A DNA stretch of 64,000 nt from PoT sp049331405 (GTDB lineage Bacteria; Planctomycetota; Planctomycetia; Isosphaerales; Isosphaeraceae). Location: assembly GCF_049331405.1 (NCBI RefSeq), contig NZ_CP186274.1, positions 6,882,001 through 6,946,000 on the forward strand, in the 5' to 3' direction. The notes beneath the pieces are model-generated. The model saw nothing but the letters and a program-made list of their open reading frames with translations. It ran no database searches and was not told the origin of the DNA. Positions 36,417 through 45,406 of the stretch are shown here, in pieces (position 1 is the first letter of the stretch; each line of letters starts with the position of its first letter). The position numbers and the translations under genes are program-made.

Positions 36417-38666
36417 ATGTCTATGCCTGCCATCGTTTCAAAGGCCACCAGCACCTCGGTCGACGACATCAACCTGATCGTCAACGCCGAACACTGGAAT
36501 CCTTTCTCCGTGCTCGGGCCGCATGAGCTCGAGGCAGGCGGTTCGAAAGTGCGCGTGATTCGGGCATATCTGCCCGAGGCGCGTGACGCCTGGTTGGTCG
36601 ATCTCGAGAAAAATGCACGCGGAGTCAAAATTCCGATGGAGCGAGTCCATCGGGATGGCTTTTTCGAGGTCCTCGTGCTCGATCGATCGGCTCCGTTTGC
36701 CTATCGGTTGGCCGTCGAGGACTATGAGGGGCATTACTGGGAGTTCATCGACCCCTATCAGTACGGGCCGGTCCTGACCGACTTCGACCTCCACCTGCTG
36801 GGCGAAGGGACGCACTTCCGCAACTTCGAACGCCTCGGCGCCCACTTCCGCGTGATTGATGGAGTCAAGGGGGTCCACTTCGCCGTCTGGGCCCCGAACG
36901 CCCAGCGCGTGAGCGTGGTCGGCAACTTCAATCACTGGAACGGCCGACGCCACCCGATGCGATCCTGCGGCGCCACCGGGGTCTGGGAGATCTTCATCCC
37001 CGAGTTGACCCAGGGCGAGGTCTACAAGTTCGAGATCAAGAGCCGACACAACAACTACCAGGTCCAGAAGACCGACCCCTACGGCCTCGCCGCCGAGGTC
37101 AGGCCGAGGACGGCGTCCATCATCTGGGATGTGACGAAGTTTGCCTGGAACGACAACGCCTGGATGGCCAATCGCGAGAAGACCCAGGGGCTCAACAGCC
37201 CGATCGCAGTCTATGAGGTGCACCTCGGTTCCTGGAAGCGGAAGGTCGAGGACGGCAATCGCTTCATGACCTACCGGGAACTCGCGGACGATCTCGTCGA
37301 GTACCTCGGGCAGACGAACTTCACGCACATCGAGTTACTGCCCGTCAACGAGCATCCGTTCGACGGCAGTTGGGGCTACCAGCCCGTCGGCTACTTCGCC
37401 CCGACCTCGAGGTTCGGCACGCCGGACGACTTCGCCTACTTCGTCGACAAGTTGCACCAGCACGGCTACGGCGTCATCCTCGACTGGGTCCCCGCGCACT
37501 TCCCCAGGGACGTCCACGGCCTCGGCTTCTTCGACGGGACCCACCTCTACGAGCACGAGGACCCGAGGCTCGGCGAGCATCGCGACTGGGGCACGAAAAT
37601 CTTCAACTACGGGCGCCCCGAGGTCCGCAACTTCCTTCTCGGCAACGCCCTCTTCTGGCTCGAGCGCTATCACATCGACGGCTTGCGGGTCGACGCCGTG
37701 GCCTCGATGCTCTACCTCGATTACTCGAGGAAGGAAGGCGAGTGGATCCCCAACGTCTTCGGCGGCAATGAGAACCTCGAGGCCATCGACTTCATCAAGA
37801 AGCTCAACGAACTCTGCCACCAGGAACACCCTGGGGTCCTGACAATCGCCGAGGAGTCGACGAGCTGGTCGGGCGTCTCGCGGCCGACCTATCTCGGCGG
37901 CCTCGGGTTCAGCCTGAAGTGGAACATGGGCTGGATGAACGACACCCTCGCCTACATGGAGAAGGATCCCGTCTATCGCAAGTATTCGCACGGCGGCCTG
38001 ACCTTCAGCCTGATCTATGCGTTCAATGAGAACTTCATGCTGCCGCTCTCGCACGACGAGGTCGTGCATGGCAAGAAGTCGCTCCTTGACAAGATGCCGG
38101 GGGACCTCTGGCAGAAGTTCGCCAACCTCCGCCTGCTCTACGGCTACATGTACGGCCACCCGGGCAAGAAGCTCCTGTTCATGGGGGATGAGTTCGCGCA
38201 GTGGCGGGAATGGACCCACGACCAGAGCCTCGACTGGCACCTGCTCGATTGGCGCGATCACCAGGGGATCAAGAACCTCGTCAGCGACCTGAACGGCCTC
38301 TACCGCGAGAACCCGCCTCTCTACGAGGTCGACTTCGACTGGCAAGGGTTCGAGTGGCTCGAGCTGCACGACTGGGAGAACAGCGTCCTGGCGTTCATGC
38401 GGCGCGGTCGCGATCCGAACGACTCGATTGTTGTCGTCTGCAACTTCACGCCTGTCGTCCGCGAGGACTATCGGATCGGCGTGCCGAGCGGCGGCTTCTA
38501 TCGCGAGATCATGAATACCGACTCCGAGCGGTACGGCGGCTCCAACGTCGGCAACGCCGGGGGCGTCTGGGCCCGCCAGGAACCACACGGCGGGCAGCCT
38601 TACCAGATCTCGCTCAAGGTCCCTCCGCTGGGCGTCCTCTTCCTGAAGACCCCCGCCGTTTCCTGA
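36417..38666 (+). CDS. glgB: 1,4-alpha-glucan branching enzyme GlgB
   Basis: The 749-residue protein introduces alpha-1,6 branches in glycogen. An N1 domain (about 15-110) and a CBM48 domain (FAVWAPNAQRVSVVGNFNHW, about 130-230) precede the GH13 barrel. Catalytic motifs are visible: the nucleophile Asp in GLRVDAVASMLYLDYSR, the acid/base Glu in TIAEESTSW, and the Asp in LPLSHDEVVHGKKS. A C-terminal all-beta domain ends the protein, and the length is full. No other glycogen gene is adjacent, so it appears monocistronic; a hairpin follows 30 bp after the stop. Confidence 0.97.
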   Translation: MSMPAIVSKATSTSVDDINLIVNAEHWNPFSVLGPHELEAGGSKVRVIRAYLPEARDAWLVDLEKNARGVKIPMERVHRDGFFEVLVLDRSAPFAYRLAVEDYEGHYWEFIDPYQYGPVLTDFDLHLLGEGTHFRNFERLGAHFRVIDGVKGVHFAVWAPNAQRVSVVGNFNHWNGRRHPMRSCGATGVWEIFIPELTQGEVYKFEIKSRHNNYQVQKTDPYGLAAEVRPRTASIIWDVTKFAWNDNAWMANREKTQGLNSPIAVYEVHLGSWKRKVEDGNRFMTYRELADDLVEYLGQTNFTHIELLPVNEHPFDGSWGYQPVGYFAPTSRFGTPDDFAYFVDKLHQHGYGVILDWVPAHFPRDVHGLGFFDGTHLYEHEDPRLGEHRDWGTKIFNYGRPEVRNFLLGNALFWLERYHIDGLRVDAVASMLYLDYSRKEGEWIPNVFGGNENLEAIDFIKKLNELCHQEHPGVLTIAEESTSWSGVSRPTYLGGLGFSLKWNMGWMNDTLAYMEKDPVYRKYSHGGLTFSLIYAFNENFMLPLSHDEVVHGKKSLLDKMPGDLWQKFANLRLLYGYMYGHPGKKLLFMGDEFAQWREWTHDQSLDWHLLDWRDHQGIKNLVSDLNGLYRENPPLYEVDFDWQGFEWLELHDWENSVLAFMRRGRDPNDSIVVVCNFTPVVREDYRIGVPSGGFYREIMNTDSERYGGSNVGNAGGVWARQEPHGGQPYQISLKVPPLGVLFLKTPAVS

Positions 38667-38695
38667 GCCGGTTTCGGATAGAATGAGCCATCCAA

Positions 38696-38738
38696 CGCGG
38701 GAGCGTACCAGGATCCCCTGGCCTCGCTCCCGCGCTTT
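38696..38738 (+). terminator. Hairpin terminator after glgB
   Basis: CGCGGGAGCG (38696-38705) and CGCTCCCGCG (38725-38734) form a perfect 10-bp stem, with a smaller CCAGG/CCTGG stem nested inside the loop, followed by CTTTAT. It begins 30 bp after the glgB stop. Confidence 0.75.
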
Positions 38739-38780
38739 ATCCACACCCTATCCGAAATCCGCGGGCGAGCCCTGACGACA

Positions 38781-39668
38781 ATGTCGGACGATCCACTCCG
38801 ACTGTACGACCCGAGGAATGGCGACCTCTCCCTGAGGATCGCGAGCCTCGAGCCCGACGAACTGCCTCTCCATCCGCAACGCTTCAACACCTTCAGCCTC
38901 TACTGGATCCAGGGAGGCTCCGGAACCTTCTGGGCCGACGCGACGCAGTATCGCTTCGACCCCGGCGTCATCCTCTTCTTCGTGCCATATCAAGGGGTGC
39001 GGATCATCCCCGACGCGGCCGTCGGCGGTCGGGTCATCCAGTTCCATGCCAATTTCCTCTGCATCGAGACCCATCACGAGGAGGTCGGCTGCAACGGCGT
39101 CCTTTTCAATGACGTCTACGGCGAGCCGATGGTCCGCGTTGATGAGGGGCACGCGAGGGAGTTCGCCGTCCTGATCGAGAGCATGAGGTCCGAGCTGGAA
39201 CAGTGCGGGCTCGCCCACGCCGAGATCCTGCTCTCGTACCTCAAGATCCTGCTCGTCAAGGCGACGCGGCTGAAGTGCGAGCAGCAGGTGATCTCATCCG
39301 AATCCCCCGCGCGGAGGCCGAAGGCCCTCGACGACCTCCGGCTCCTCATCGAGGATCACTTCCGCGACGAGCACAGCCCGACTTTCTACGCGAATCGGCT
39401 CCACCTGGCCACGAAGTCGCTGGCCAAGCTCGTGAAGACGCATCATCACAAGACCCCCACTCAACTGATCCGCGAGCGGGTCATGCGGCAGGCGAAGTGG
39501 GACCTCCTGCACACCTTGAAGCCCGTGAAGCAGATCGCCGCCGAGGTCGGGTTCGAGGATGAGCTCTACTTCAGCCGGCTCTTCAAGCAGGCCACGGGAT
39601 GCTCGCCGACCTTCTTCCGCGAGTTCGAGACAAGGATCCGTGACGGCAAGAACGTCTGGGTTCCCTGA
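38781..39668 (+). CDS. AraC-family transcriptional regulator
   Basis: This 295-residue protein has an N-terminal cupin-like sensing half (about 10-150, with FSLYWIQGGSGTFWAD and FDPGVILFFVPYQG) and a C-terminal AraC helix-turn-helix pair (about 195-290, ending QIAAEVGFEDELYFSRLFKQATGCSPTFFRE). It should bind DNA as a ligand-responsive activator. The next gene, 145 bp downstream on the same strand, encodes an RclC-like membrane protein. In enterobacteria rclC is controlled by an AraC regulator (RclR), but this sensor half does not look specifically like RclR, so the link is only contextual. Confidence 0.9.
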   Translation: MSDDPLRLYDPRNGDLSLRIASLEPDELPLHPQRFNTFSLYWIQGGSGTFWADATQYRFDPGVILFFVPYQGVRIIPDAAVGGRVIQFHANFLCIETHHEEVGCNGVLFNDVYGEPMVRVDEGHAREFAVLIESMRSELEQCGLAHAEILLSYLKILLVKATRLKCEQQVISSESPARRPKALDDLRLLIEDHFRDEHSPTFYANRLHLATKSLAKLVKTHHHKTPTQLIRERVMRQAKWDLLHTLKPVKQIAAEVGFEDELYFSRLFKQATGCSPTFFREFETRIRDGKNVWVP

Positions 39669-39813
39669 CTCGCGACTTTCGTCCATGCCCTGGCGTCTTC
39701 CCTCCATTCGTCCTGCCCCGTCGCCTCTCTAGCATAGAGGCATGGCCGAGGTCGAGCGATCTCCGCGAGGGAGTGGCCGAGGCCGGAGGACTCGCAACGA
39801 AGGCAGGTGGAAG

Positions 39814-40392
39814 ATGATCACGTCGCTGTTCGAATGGGCCTCGCGTGCCGACCGCCTGGGGATCGCCGCGACCCGCGTGGGCCTGGTCGTCGTCCTGGTC
39901 TGGATCGGGAGCCTGAAGGCCGCGCCTTATGAGGCCGACGGGATCGTCCCTTTCGTCGCCAACAGCCCGTTCATGAGCTTCTTCTACGGCCACAAGGCCC
40001 CGGAATACAAGCAGCATATGAACAAGGAAGGGGCTGTCGTCCCCGCCAACCACGACTGGCACGTCAAGAATCATACGTACCTGTTCGCGTATAGCCTCGG
40101 CTCCGTGATCGTCGCCTACGGCCTGATGATCGCCCTGCACCCCTTGCTCCCCCAGGTCTCGGCGTTCGGAAGCTTCATGGTCGTCGTGATGTCGTTCGTG
40201 ACCCTCTCCTTCCTGATCACCACGCCGGAGTGCTGGGTCCCTGACCTGGGAGGGCCCAACCACGGTTTCCCCTATCTGGCGGGGCCGGGAAGGCTCGTCA
40301 TCAAGGACGCGATCATGATGGGGGCCGCGATCGTGACGATGGCGGACTCGGCCAAGGCCTATCTGCGGAAGCGGGCGGCGAAGGGTCTGTGA
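39814..40392 (+). CDS. DUF417 family RclC-like inner membrane protein
   Basis: The 192-residue protein is hydrophobic with about four membrane segments. It matches the YkgB/RclC (DUF417) family strongly: GSLKAAPYEADGIVPFVANSP, FMSFFYGHKAPEYKQ, VTLSFLITTPECWVP and HGFPYLAGPGRLVIKD are all family hallmarks. In Escherichia coli RclC belongs to the reactive-chlorine resistance operon; the biochemical function is not established. I start at 39814 because AGGTGG lies just upstream and the family begins there; an in-frame ATG at 39742 would add 24 basic residues. Its neighbour upstream is an AraC regulator. Confidence 0.88.
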   Translation: MITSLFEWASRADRLGIAATRVGLVVVLVWIGSLKAAPYEADGIVPFVANSPFMSFFYGHKAPEYKQHMNKEGAVVPANHDWHVKNHTYLFAYSLGSVIVAYGLMIALHPLLPQVSAFGSFMVVVMSFVTLSFLITTPECWVPDLGGPNHGFPYLAGPGRLVIKDAIMMGAAIVTMADSAKAYLRKRAAKGL

Positions 40393-40417
40393 GTGGCGAG
40401 GGAAGGCGTTGAGCTTG

Positions 40418-40451
40418 CAAGCCAGGCCTGACGTTCCAGGCATTCGGCTTG
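40418..40451. terminator. Hairpin between convergent rclC-like and mutS2 genes
   Basis: CAAGCC (40418-40423) pairs with GGCTTG (40446-40451), and GCCTG (40426-40430) pairs with CAGGC (40437-40441), giving a nested stem of 11 pairs with a small internal loop. It lies in the 93-bp gap where the two genes converge and may terminate both. Confidence 0.55.
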
Positions 40452-40485
40452 AGGTGAGAATGGAGCGAGGAGCGGAGGCAGGGCG

Positions 40486-42567
40486 TCAGCGGCGGTCGTC
40501 GGCGAAGTCATCGAGCCTGGGGGAGTTTTTCGAGCCGCCCCCCTTCCCCTTGGCCGCGGGGACCTCGGGCATCCGCATGACCTGGGGGATGACCTCGGCG
40601 ATGGTGACATCCCACTGCATCTGGCCGATCGCGACGACCGCCGTCTTCTTGCGAGTGTCGATCTTCACGACCCGCCCCGGGCGGTCGTAGCCGAACCTCG
40701 GGACGACGACGCGGTCGCCCGGCTGGAGTCTGGCGCGGGCATCCTCGAGCCTCGCGTCGTTCTCGGCCTGGACCTGCAGGTCGGTCAGGCGTTGCTTGAG
40801 GACCTCGCGACTGCGTTCGGCCTCGACCTGGGCCGCAAGCGCCGCCTGGCGGGCGTCCTCGGCCTCCTTGCGGACCTTCTGGAGGATCTCGAGCTCGGGG
40901 ACGTCCTTGCCGCGTCCCTGGGCCAGGTAGCTCGAGGCCCTCGCCACGATGTGCTCGGGCAGGCTCAGACGCCTGGCGATCTGGAGGGCGTTGGACTGGC
41001 CGATGTCGCCGATGTGGAGGCGATAGCGCGGCTGCAAGGTCTCGAGGTCGAACTCGACGGCCGCGTTCTCGGCCCTCGGATTCGTGAAGGCGTAGGTCTT
41101 GAGGTCGCCGATGTGCGTCGTCACGATCGCGCGACAGCCGATGCTGTCGAGCTCGTCGAGGATCGCTCGCCCGAGCGCCGCGCCCTCGGCGGGGTCGGTG
41201 CCGGCACCCATCTCGTCCAGCAAGACGAGCGAGCGCTCGGTGGCCTTCGAGAGGAGTTCCGAGACGCGCCTGATGTGCGACGAGAAGGTCGAGAGCGATT
41301 GCTCGAGGCTCTGTTCGTCGCCGATGTCGGCGAAGACGCCGTCGAGAACCGGGAGCTGTGACCCCTGGTGCGCCGGGACGTGCAACCCCGCCTGGGCCAT
41401 GAGCGCGAGCAGCCCCACCGTCTTGAGGGCCACCGTCTTGCCCCCGGTGTTCGGACCCGTGACGACCATGATCTGGAACCGGAGCCCCAGATGGATGTCG
41501 ATGGGGACGACCGTCTTCGCGGGCCCGGGCGGTGCCTTCACCGCCGGCTCGGTCGCGACGGCCTCCGTCTCCGAACTCGTGTCCGCCGCGATGACTTCCG
41601 GCTCTCGATAGAGCGCAGGATCCTTGCGGAAGAGGGCTTCGAGCAGAGGGTGGCGGGCGCCTCGCAATGCGAGCTTCCCCTCGTCATTGAAGTCGGGGGG
41701 CGTCATCCGATAGTCGAGACTGTAGCGACCCCGGGCGTGGATCAGATCGAGATCCGCGCAGGTCTCGAGCGTGCCGAGGAGCGACTCCGCGACCTGGCCG
41801 ACCTGGGCACTCAGCCAGCGCAGGATGCGCCGGATTTCCTTGGCCTCTCGCGATCGTAGGAACGAGAGCTGGGCCGATTGCTCGGCGATGGCCTGCGGCT
41901 CGACGTAGACGGTCTCGTTGCTGGCGCTCGTGCGATGGACCGACCCCTGGATCTCGCCGCGATGCTCCTTGGCGATCGGCAGGACGTAGTGGTGCCCGAC
42001 CATCGTGAAGTTCGGATAGCGCAGGATGCGCTTGATCTCGTTCGAGCGGAGCATCCTCCGCAGGGTTTCCTGGATCCTCTCCTCGACCTGCTCGATCTCC
42101 CGACGGATCGATGAAAGCTTCCGGCTGGCGGTGTCGAGGATCTTGGCCCGGCTATCGAGGCAGGACTCGATCGCGCTGATGACGCCGGAGAATTCGCCGA
42201 CGCTGCCGCGGAGCCCGCCGAGCCTGGGGAACTCATCCCCGATTCGCGAGAGCCACTGATCGAGGTTGGTGATCGCGCGGAGCGACTCGGCCGCCTCGGC
42301 GAGTTCCTCGGCTTCGAGCATCCCGCCGATCTGGGCGCGACGGACGTTGGCGCGGATGTCGCGGAGGCCGCCGAACGGAGGGGCGAGGCCGCTCGAGAGC
42401 GCCTCGGCCATTTCGGTGGTGAAGGCCTGGAGGGTCCGGATCTCGGCGGCGTCGCTGCGCGGCTCCATGCGCGAGGCCAGGTCCTTGCCGAGCGAGCAGG
42501 CCGCGCGTGCGGCGACCAGCGTCCGGATCTTATTGAACTCCAGGAGCTCTAGCGTATGCGTATCCAC
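40486..42567 (-). CDS. mutS2: MutS2-family ATPase lacking the Smr domain
   Basis: The 693-residue protein belongs to the MutS2 group. It shows the N-terminal LEFNKIRTLVAARAACSLG block, the central coiled-coil/clamp region (NETVYVEPQAI), and the ATPase core with Walker A TGPNTGGKTVALKT, Walker B LVLLDEMGAGTDP and ATTHIGDLK-like segments. A coiled coil and a KOW-like segment (PGDRVVVPRFGYDRPGRVVKI) follow. Full-length MutS2 proteins are about 780 residues and end in a Smr nuclease domain; here the protein stops after a short Gly/Lys tail, and the 93-bp gap before the next gene leaves no room for a frameshifted Smr. It may bind stalled ribosomes or branched DNA without cutting. Start is GTG at 42567 with a GAGGGG upstream. 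Confidence 0.92.
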   Translation of the reverse strand: MDTHTLELLEFNKIRTLVAARAACSLGKDLASRMEPRSDAAEIRTLQAFTTEMAEALSSGLAPPFGGLRDIRANVRRAQIGGMLEAEELAEAAESLRAITNLDQWLSRIGDEFPRLGGLRGSVGEFSGVISAIESCLDSRAKILDTASRKLSSIRREIEQVEERIQETLRRMLRSNEIKRILRYPNFTMVGHHYVLPIAKEHRGEIQGSVHRTSASNETVYVEPQAIAEQSAQLSFLRSREAKEIRRILRWLSAQVGQVAESLLGTLETCADLDLIHARGRYSLDYRMTPPDFNDEGKLALRGARHPLLEALFRKDPALYREPEVIAADTSSETEAVATEPAVKAPPGPAKTVVPIDIHLGLRFQIMVVTGPNTGGKTVALKTVGLLALMAQAGLHVPAHQGSQLPVLDGVFADIGDEQSLEQSLSTFSSHIRRVSELLSKATERSLVLLDEMGAGTDPAEGAALGRAILDELDSIGCRAIVTTHIGDLKTYAFTNPRAENAAVEFDLETLQPRYRLHIGDIGQSNALQIARRLSLPEHIVARASSYLAQGRGKDVPELEILQKVRKEAEDARQAALAAQVEAERSREVLKQRLTDLQVQAENDARLEDARARLQPGDRVVVPRFGYDRPGRVVKIDTRKKTAVVAIGQMQWDVTIAEVIPQVMRMPEVPAAKGKGGGSKNSPRLDDFADDRR

Positions 42568-42736
42568 GTTCCCCTCGCGTCGGCTTCGAAACTATCGGAA
42601 CCCGGACGCCCGCGTGCCGGCCGGTTTCCTGGCGACACGGCAACAAGCGTCAAGGTTCGCGTTCGCACGAGGCCATTATGTCACGACGAGGGGCCGGGCG
42701 ACCACGCCGACTTGGCCATCATCCCTCGACAAGCCG

Positions 42737-42766
42737 CGAGGTCGACGCATGGGGACGTCGACCTCG
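42737..42766 (-). terminator. Hairpin downstream of the HEAT-repeat lipoprotein gene
   Basis: CGAGGTCGACG (42737-42747) and CGTCGACCTCG (42756-42766) form a perfect 11-bp stem with an 8-base loop, about 25 bp past the stop on the minus strand. No T-run follows, so its role as a terminator is only likely. Confidence 0.5.
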
Positions 42767-42791
42767 ATCGGACTGAGCCGCGTCGGGGGAG

Positions 42792-43586
42792 CTACTCGGG
42801 GATCTTCAACCCTTTCGGCTCCTCGAGGAGCGCGGCGGGTACGCGAGGCTTGGGCGGATAGGAGGGCTCTTCGATCGGATGAGTCTGCACGGGGGGCGTG
42901 TTCGCGACCGGCAGTTCCGGAGGCGTCTGGAGCTCGGCTGTGAGGGCCTTGCGCCACTCCGCGGGATCGACCCCCGCATTCTTGCGCGTGATCGACTTCA
43001 GGGCGTTGACCGAGGCGAGGCGGATCGCCGGGTCGTCGTTTTCCATCCCGCCGATCAGCATCTCGAGGATCCTGGAGTCGTGCGGCTTGAGGTCGCCGAG
43101 CCCCTCGATGGCGGCGATCCGGCAGTCTTCCAGGCCGTCCATCGTCATGACCCGGACGAGGATCGTGCCGTCCTCGGGGTTCCCGACCTTGCCCAGCGCC
43201 CGGCAGGCCTGGACCCGGACGATCGCGTCATTGTCGCTGATCATCTTGATCAGGATCTCGCGCGACTGCTTATCCTTGAGGTCGCCCAGCGTCCGGCAGA
43301 TGACCGCTCGCGTGGCGACCGGTTCCTTGCCTTCCTCGAGCTTCTTGACCAGCATGCGGACCGCCGTCGCCTTCTGCTCGCCGTCGTCGTAACAGTTCGG
43401 CGAGGCGAGCTTCTGGTAGGCGAGGAAGCGCTCGTTCGGATCCGGGTCGGAATCGATCTGCTTCAGGAACGACTTGGCCGTCGTCCCCTTGAAGCCCGTG
43501 CAGCCGGCGAGTGACGAAGCCGCCAGGATAGCCGCGGCCGCCCACATCCGCATCATGCCGCGACGATTTGGAGAACTGTCATCCAT
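42792..43586 (-). CDS. HEAT-repeat lipoprotein
   Basis: The 264-residue product begins with a short hydrophobic signal (MMRMWAAAAILAASSLAGC) ending in a lipobox with the lipid-bearing Cys at residue 28. Residues about 40-205 contain four to five HEAT-like repeats: CRTLGDLKDKQSREILIKMI, CRALGKVGNPEDGTILVRVM, IEGLGDLKPHDSRILEMLI, VNALKSITRK. The C-terminus is Pro-rich. HEAT arrays act as protein-binding scaffolds, here facing the periplasm. The partner is unknown. An internal Met at 43556 could also start the signal peptide. Confidence 0.82.
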   Translation of the reverse strand: MDDSSPNRRGMMRMWAAAAILAASSLAGCTGFKGTTAKSFLKQIDSDPDPNERFLAYQKLASPNCYDDGEQKATAVRMLVKKLEEGKEPVATRAVICRTLGDLKDKQSREILIKMISDNDAIVRVQACRALGKVGNPEDGTILVRVMTMDGLEDCRIAAIEGLGDLKPHDSRILEMLIGGMENDDPAIRLASVNALKSITRKNAGVDPAEWRKALTAELQTPPELPVANTPPVQTHPIEEPSYPPKPRVPAALLEEPKGLKIPE

Positions 43587-44173
43587 GACCGTATCGCCTC
43601 ATCCCACAATCCTTGTGGGTCTCGTGTCCGACTTTGCGGGAGCATCGAGGTGGATAAGACGCAGCGGCCCGAGTACCCGGAGAGCGATGGGGGAGAGCCT
43701 CCGCGTCGATTTATCGCGGCATCTTAGTCGGAACCGCCAACTCGGCCAAGGTCAAGTCAGCCCAACCGCGCGCCTTTCACATGTCGAATGAGTTGGACTC
43801 GTGCCAAGGGAAGGTCACTGCGGCAATAGCCGCCGATTGTCGATTTTCCCTCAAGTTTCAGATCAATGACTCCGGCCTCGGCTCCCGACCCTCCGGAGGG
43901 CTACTGGCTCCCCTTCCCGATTGAGCCTCGAGAGACGGACATCGCGATTCCTCCTCACCCAATCAAGCCCTCAACCGCCGGCGAGGTTGCGTGACGCAGG
44001 GCACCCGTCGACCGGCCTCGGCACGGGAAATCGCAGCAACATCTCTCAACGTGGGAATCCAGGCGTTCGATGCCCGGGCGAATGGCAGGGGCCGGTGATG
44101 ACCATTATGATGAGGGCCTCGAGGGCGGCCGTCCTGCCCGAGAATTGCTTCAGAGCCCGAAGGAGAGAATGGG
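43587..44173. other. Divergent intergenic region of 587 bases, no gene seen
   Basis: The region separates the divergent lipoprotein and glycosylasparaginase genes and should carry both promoters. I saw no convincing coding frame. AAGGAG at 44160-44165 is the ribosome binding site for the gene starting at 44174. Confidence 0.5.
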
Positions 44174-45232
44174 ATGTCTGAGAACGTCAACCGTCGGACC
44201 TTCCTGTCCGTGAGCGCCGCGGCGAGCCTCGGCGCCGCCGCGATGGGAGCCGCGCCTCGGAAGCCGGTGGGGACGGCACGACCCATCGTGGTCTCGAGCT
44301 CCAACGGCTTGAAGACCGTCGAGAAGGCGATGGAGCTGATCCGCGCCGGGGCCGACCCGCTCGACGCCGCGATCGAAGGGGTGGCCATCGTCGAGGCCGA
44401 CCCCGAGGAGCACACCGTCGGCCTTGGCGGCATCCCCAACGAGGACGGGGTCGTCGAGCTCGACGCGGCCGTCATGCACGGGCCGTCGCACGGCGGAGGC
44501 GCGGTCGCCTCGCTCCGCAACATCATGCACCCCGCAGCCGTGGCCAGGCTCGTCATGAAGCGGACAGACCACTGCCTGCTCGTCGGCGAAGGGGCCCTGA
44601 GGTTTGCCAGGGCTCACGGCGTCCCCGAGACGAACCTCCTCACCGAGGAGGCACGCGAGATCTGGCTGCACTGGAAGGAGACGAACGGCAAGGACAGCGA
44701 CTGGATCGCGCCCCCGAATGAGGAGCTCTCGCCCGCCGTCCGCAAGTTCTTCGGGATTCGGGAGACCGGCACGATCCACTGCTCGGCGCTCGACACCCAT
44801 GGGAACCTCGGGTGCGTCACCACTACGTCGGGGCTCTTCTACAAGATTCCCGGGCGCGTTGGTGACTCCCCGATCCTGGGCGCCGGGCTCTTCCTCGACA
44901 ATGAAGTCGGCTCGGCCGGATCGACGGGCCGAGGGGAGGCGAATTTGCTCAACCTTTCAAGCCACACAATCGTCGAGGCCATGCGACGGGGTCTCAACCC
45001 CAAGGACGCGGTCATCGAGGCGTGCAAGCGCATCGCCGCGACCAACCGCAATCCCCGATTGCGCGACGCGAAGGGGAGGCCGAACTTCCAGGTTAAGTTC
45101 TACTGCATCTCGAAGGACGGGAAGTACGCGGGCGGCAGCCTCTGGGCTGGTGCCAAGATGGCCTTGCACGACGGCGAGTCGGCTCGCCTCGTGGACTGCA
45201 CGCCGCTTTATGACGAGGTGCTCCCCGAGTGA
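44174..45232 (+). CDS. Tat-exported glycosylasparaginase-type Ntn hydrolase
   Basis: The 352-residue protein belongs to the N4-(beta-N-acetylglucosaminyl)-L-asparaginase/isoaspartyl peptidase family. The N-terminus MSENVNRRTFLSVSAAASLGAAAMG is a twin-arginine signal. The autocleavage site should lie before T200 in ETG|TIHCSALD; the residues of the substrate pocket are seen in GRVGDSPILGAGLFLDNEVGSAGSTGRGE, which is typical of glycosylasparaginases. It is made as one chain, cleaves itself into alpha and beta subunits, and would release aspartate from glycosylated asparagine or from beta-aspartyl peptides outside the cytoplasm. AAGGAG lies 8 bases before the ATG. No partner gene is adjacent. 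Confidence 0.92.
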   Translation: MSENVNRRTFLSVSAAASLGAAAMGAAPRKPVGTARPIVVSSSNGLKTVEKAMELIRAGADPLDAAIEGVAIVEADPEEHTVGLGGIPNEDGVVELDAAVMHGPSHGGGAVASLRNIMHPAAVARLVMKRTDHCLLVGEGALRFARAHGVPETNLLTEEAREIWLHWKETNGKDSDWIAPPNEELSPAVRKFFGIRETGTIHCSALDTHGNLGCVTTTSGLFYKIPGRVGDSPILGAGLFLDNEVGSAGSTGRGEANLLNLSSHTIVEAMRRGLNPKDAVIEACKRIAATNRNPRLRDAKGRPNFQVKFYCISKDGKYAGGSLWAGAKMALHDGESARLVDCTPLYDEVLPE

Positions 45233-45260
45233 TCGGGAAGGTTGATAATCGGATCGGGGA

Positions 45261-45280
45261 ACCCGAGGGCAGCCTCGGGT
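45261..45280. terminator. Short hairpin between convergent genes
   Basis: ACCCGAGG and CCTCGGGT form a perfect 8-bp stem with a GCAG loop, 29 bp after the glycosylasparaginase stop. There is no T-run. Confidence 0.45.
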
Positions 45281-45406
45281 CTCCATCGGATCGAGCGGCT
45301 TCGCTCACTTCGCCGCGGGCCCCCGATTCTCGACGAGGCCCGATGCGCCCCGGGTCGGGGCGCCTGCGAGGGGGCGACGGACTCGGCCATTGCTGCGAGA
45401 CGTGAG

